In this document: one piece after another, positions 61,650 to 64,000 of the stretch
Position numbering within the stretch: the stretch's first letter is position 1
Layout: every line of letters begins with the position of its first letter
Origin: Halobacillus mangrovi
GTDB lineage: Bacteria; Bacillota; Bacilli; Bacillales; Halobacillaceae
Direction: 5' to 3'
Length of the DNA stretch: 64,000 nucleotides
NCBI RefSeq assembly: GCF_002097535.1
Contig: NZ_CP020772.1
Coordinates: 2,976,001 to 3,040,000 of the forward strand
The notes under the pieces: model-generated
The model's input: the letters and a program-made list of their open reading frames with translations, nothing else
Told to the model about the DNA's origin: nothing
Database searches by the model: none
Program-made: the position numbers and the translations under genes

Positions 61650-61768
61650 GGAGGTCCGGGAAATGGCGAGACTCCTGTGGGATTAGAGTTCATGGTGAGA
61701 TCCCGCAAGGCGAAGCCTAAGGAACCTCACCGGACTCTCACGGAAAGCGAGTTATTTCCCGGACCTCC
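61650..61768. repeat. Dispersed palindrome, copy G
   Basis: Closed by a perfect 15-bp inverted repeat, GGAGGTCCGGGAAAT and its complement. Interior GGCGAGACTCCTGTGGG, GAGATCCCGCAAGGCG and CACGGAAAGCGAG matches other copies. Confidence 0.88.
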
Positions 61769-61845
61769 TACTTCTTTCTATGGCAACGGAAACCTCCCGA
61801 GTCTCCAAGAATACTACTATATAACTGAATAAACCAAAAATTATG

Positions 61846-61875
61846 CAAAAAGAGAGCGGCAACCCGCTCTCTTTT
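61846..61875 (-). terminator. Terminator of ecsAB
   Basis: AAAAGAGAGCGG / CCGCTCTCTTTT with T-runs; it lies between ecsB and the repeat block. Confidence 0.88.
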
Positions 61876-61884
61876 TGTTAATCA

Positions 61885-63099
61885 TTAACTTAATCTAGGC
61901 TTCACATAAGCGTTAATAAAGGCAAAGCTGAACAAACTGCCTCCTGCCCAAACGATAGCAAGCCCCAGTGGATTCCATTGCAGCAAAAATAATAAGCCGA
62001 ATAGGAAAGTCTGAAACAACATCAGTTGCCTTAGCCATTGAAGCAAAGCCTGCTGTTTCCACTCCTGCCGTACTGGATACAAGTCTAGCCATACAATTGT
62101 ACGGTGGTGATTCCATAAGGTCATCATCTGAAATGCGCTTAAGTATAAGAAGAGAATCGCAAATGCGATTTTTACCCACACATTTGGCACAAACCATATA
62201 GCTAGACCACCAATGATCACCAAGCGAAAATACATCCCTAAATAGTCACTGCTTCGTGTAAAAGTGATTCTAAACAGGTACGTATAGGTTCGGTCCTGTC
62301 GATAAGGAATTTGAGAGACTAAAGCCCGCACCAATGTATGGCGCTTCTTTACCGTGTTTTTCAGATGAGGTACATTGGTAAACATATTTGCGATCCGATA
62401 AAATGTCCTCATGCGCTGTTGATCTTTTTCCACAAGCAAGTCCCACGCTAGGCCAGCTTTTTGACGGGCAAGTGTGTACGTATAAAGTACTACCACTACT
62501 AAGAGGACGGTGACAATACTTGCAAAAACCCATTCGCCCTTTGATAGAAAATAAAAGATCACAACATTTAAGACAGCTTTTACTATTTGATCGGTCCATC
62601 TTATTCTGGGATTACGTTCCTTTAACATCCACCAGTTGGAAAGCATGTTCCATCCTTTTATGATTAAGACGACGCCAATCATCATTAAATAATACTCTGT
62701 CCCCAATTCGGGAAAAGTGGCAAAATACAATGGACCTAAAGCTGCCGCAATAAGAAAAACAACATAGAGTTGGACAATAAAACTATAATACAAACACCTT
62801 TTGAAGTAATCATTTAATTGAAATTCAGCCGGCAAAAGGAAAACTAAGTCCGGCTCTTTGAGCAACGTTCGTACAGGGCTATAGCTCGCAAAGAGACCGA
62901 ATGCGAATCCAGTAATCACTGCTGTCGGGAAGTTTTCCGGCAAATCCAAAAGCCATTGCTGATAATAATAGGCCAAAGCTGAGATGAAAAAGAGCATCGC
63001 AAACGCTATGTGACCATTGAAGATATATTTCAAGTAACGGCTTGTCTCTTTCATATGCTCTGAAAACCGACGGGTCCAAAGCTCTTTTGCGTTAATCAT
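61885..63099 (-). CDS. ecsB: ABC transporter permease EcsB
   Basis: A 404-residue membrane protein with about ten helices in pairs and a basic N-terminus (LWTRRFSEHMKETSRYLKYI). It starts 8 bases inside the end of ecsA. EcsAB of B. subtilis affects secretion, competence and the intramembrane protease RasP, possibly by peptide export. Typical length. Confidence 0.93.
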   Translation of the reverse strand: MINAKELWTRRFSEHMKETSRYLKYIFNGHIAFAMLFFISALAYYYQQWLLDLPENFPTAVITGFAFGLFASYSPVRTLLKEPDLVFLLPAEFQLNDYFKRCLYYSFIVQLYVVFLIAAALGPLYFATFPELGTEYYLMMIGVVLIIKGWNMLSNWWMLKERNPRIRWTDQIVKAVLNVVIFYFLSKGEWVFASIVTVLLVVVVLYTYTLARQKAGLAWDLLVEKDQQRMRTFYRIANMFTNVPHLKNTVKKRHTLVRALVSQIPYRQDRTYTYLFRITFTRSSDYLGMYFRLVIIGGLAIWFVPNVWVKIAFAILFLYLSAFQMMTLWNHHRTIVWLDLYPVRQEWKQQALLQWLRQLMLFQTFLFGLLFLLQWNPLGLAIVWAGGSLFSFAFINAYVKPRLS

Positions 63100-63835
63100 C
63101 GTTCTCTTCCTTTGTCAATTGGACGTATATATCATCCAATGAAGCTCCGGACATTCTAAAGGACTCTTGTAATTCTTTTAGAGTCCCCATGGCTCTGATT
63201 TTTCCGTCATGAAGGATGATGAATCGATCACAATATTTTTCTGCGGTTGCAAGGATATGTGTAGACATCAAAATCCCTGCCCCATTCTCTTTCATCTCTT
63301 CCATCATTTGAAGGTAAGACTGAATTCCTAATGGATCCAAGCCTACAAATGGTTCATCTACTATATAGAGATCAGGCTGAATGAGAAAAGCGCACATGAT
63401 CATGACTTTCTGACGCATACCTTTTGAAAAATGAACCGGAAACCATTTCAGTTTCTTTTCCAATCTGAATTCTTTTAACAGGGGATCTAACCGTTTCTTA
63501 AAGATATCCTCAGGAACATTGTAAGCCATCGCCGTTAGATGAAGGTGCTCATATAAAGTCAGTTCATCATATAATATCGGCATTTCAGGTATGTAACCGA
63601 TTTGCTGGCGATATTCTTCAGGATTTTCTTCAAAAGAAGTTCCTTTGATGGATACTTTTCCTTTTTTTGCTTGCATCATACCAATGATATGTTTAATCGT
63701 TGTACTTTTTCCTGCTCCATTTAGACCGATCAGTCCAACAATTTCGCGCGGATTTACATCAAACGAAATTCCGTGCAAAACATTTTTATGTGTATATCCA
63801 CCATAAAGGTCGTTAACTTGTAATAACGATTGCAA
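63092..63835 (-). CDS. ecsA: ABC transporter ATPase EcsA
   Basis: A 247-residue nucleotide-binding subunit. Walker A GLNGAGKSTTI near residue 37, signature FSKGMRQKV, Walker B DLYIVDEPFVGLDP, and switch His in STHILATAEK. First gene of ecsAB. Divergent from hit, as in B. subtilis. Confidence 0.95.
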   Translation of the reverse strand: MQSLLQVNDLYGGYTHKNVLHGISFDVNPREIVGLIGLNGAGKSTTIKHIIGMMQAKKGKVSIKGTSFEENPEEYRQQIGYIPEMPILYDELTLYEHLHLTAMAYNVPEDIFKKRLDPLLKEFRLEKKLKWFPVHFSKGMRQKVMIMCAFLIQPDLYIVDEPFVGLDPLGIQSYLQMMEEMKENGAGILMSTHILATAEKYCDRFIILHDGKIRAMGTLKELQESFRMSGASLDDIYVQLTKEENDD

Positions 63836-63982
63836 ACTTCATCCCTCTTTTCATTAACATCCATTCTTCACAAATTTTATCACAATTGAGGAGCCACTTG
63901 CACTTTTTGCATAGAGTCTCCATTTTCGATTGTGTCACTTACAATATGATACAATAATACAAAAGATTAAGGAGTGAGATTG

Positions 63983-64000
63983 ATGAGTCAGGATTGTATT
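63983..64000 (+). CDS. hit: HIT-family protein, first six codons
   Basis: ATG behind AAGGAGTG opens MSQDCI at the window edge. This fits the start of Hit proteins (M-x-x-C-I-F-C-K), and hit is divergent from ecsA in B. subtilis. Partial; identity rests mainly on synteny. Confidence 0.65.

Overview
The window is chromosomal DNA of a low-GC, spore-forming Bacillaceae. A moderately halophilic genus such as Halobacillus or a close relative fits best, inferred from protein style and synteny only. Evidence for the group is a complete gerPABCDEF spore-germination cluster, ComK, AddAB, LiaFSR, EcsAB and long runs of genes in the same order as the B. subtilis yja, yit, yis, yhj, yhf, hem and ecs regions. 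I see no rRNA, tRNA, CRISPR array, prophage or transposase gene.

Layout. 1-3.2 kb: a small unknown gene, med, a YjaV-like gene, a YjzD-like membrane peptide and uppP. 3.5-4.8 kb: mobB-moaE-moaD for molybdenum cofactor. 4.9-13.6 kb: a yitW/yitV/yitU ... ipi/yitT/degV block. 13.6-19.3 kb: a DUF4349 lipoprotein, an unknown secretory-style protein, a membrane-anchored GH13 protein lacking all three catalytic carboxylates, and asnO. 19.3-19.5 kb: an intergenic promoter bracketed by two Fur boxes, driving no protein gene. 19.5-24.2 kb: yisL, rocD and a three-gene membrane operon. 24.3-33.9 kb: gerPA-F, an HNH gene, addA and addB. 34.1-37.3 kb: signal peptidase, a TVP38-type protein, yhjD, comK and a DUF3939-like gene. 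37.6-42.5 kb: a coiled-coil protein, lcfB behind a FadR box, lplJ, yhfI and yhfH. 42.56-43.1 kb: a roughly 480-nt gene-free transcription unit with a perfect cre site, an extended -10 promoter, a large closed RNA fold and a terminator. 43.2-48.4 kb: a truncated Xre regulator, an MFS exporter, a YIEGIA pair, an iron alcohol dehydrogenase and a LacI regulator. 48.7-55 kb: hemEHY, pbpF and hmoB. 55-58.6 kb: a thioredoxin-like/BdbC pair and liaFSR. 58.8-64 kb: a ferritin-like gene with a sigma-B-type promoter, a YhaA-like amidohydrolase, ecsC, ecsB, ecsA and the first codons of hit.

Themes. Competence genes recur (med, comK, addAB, a BdbC-type oxidase). Iron and heme form a second theme (Fur-box RNA locus, hemEHY, hmoB, ferritin). 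Cell-envelope genes form a third (uppP, pbpF, liaFSR, signal peptidase, ecs). At least six intergenic copies or fragments of one large imperfect palindrome (arms near GGGAAAACGACTCGCTTTCC) are scattered through the window.

The best candidates for undescribed biology are the large structured RNA at 42.6-43.1 kb, the Fur-controlled C-rich RNA at 19.4 kb, the GH13 pseudoenzyme, and a short reading frame plus tandem A/T dyads just upstream of comK.
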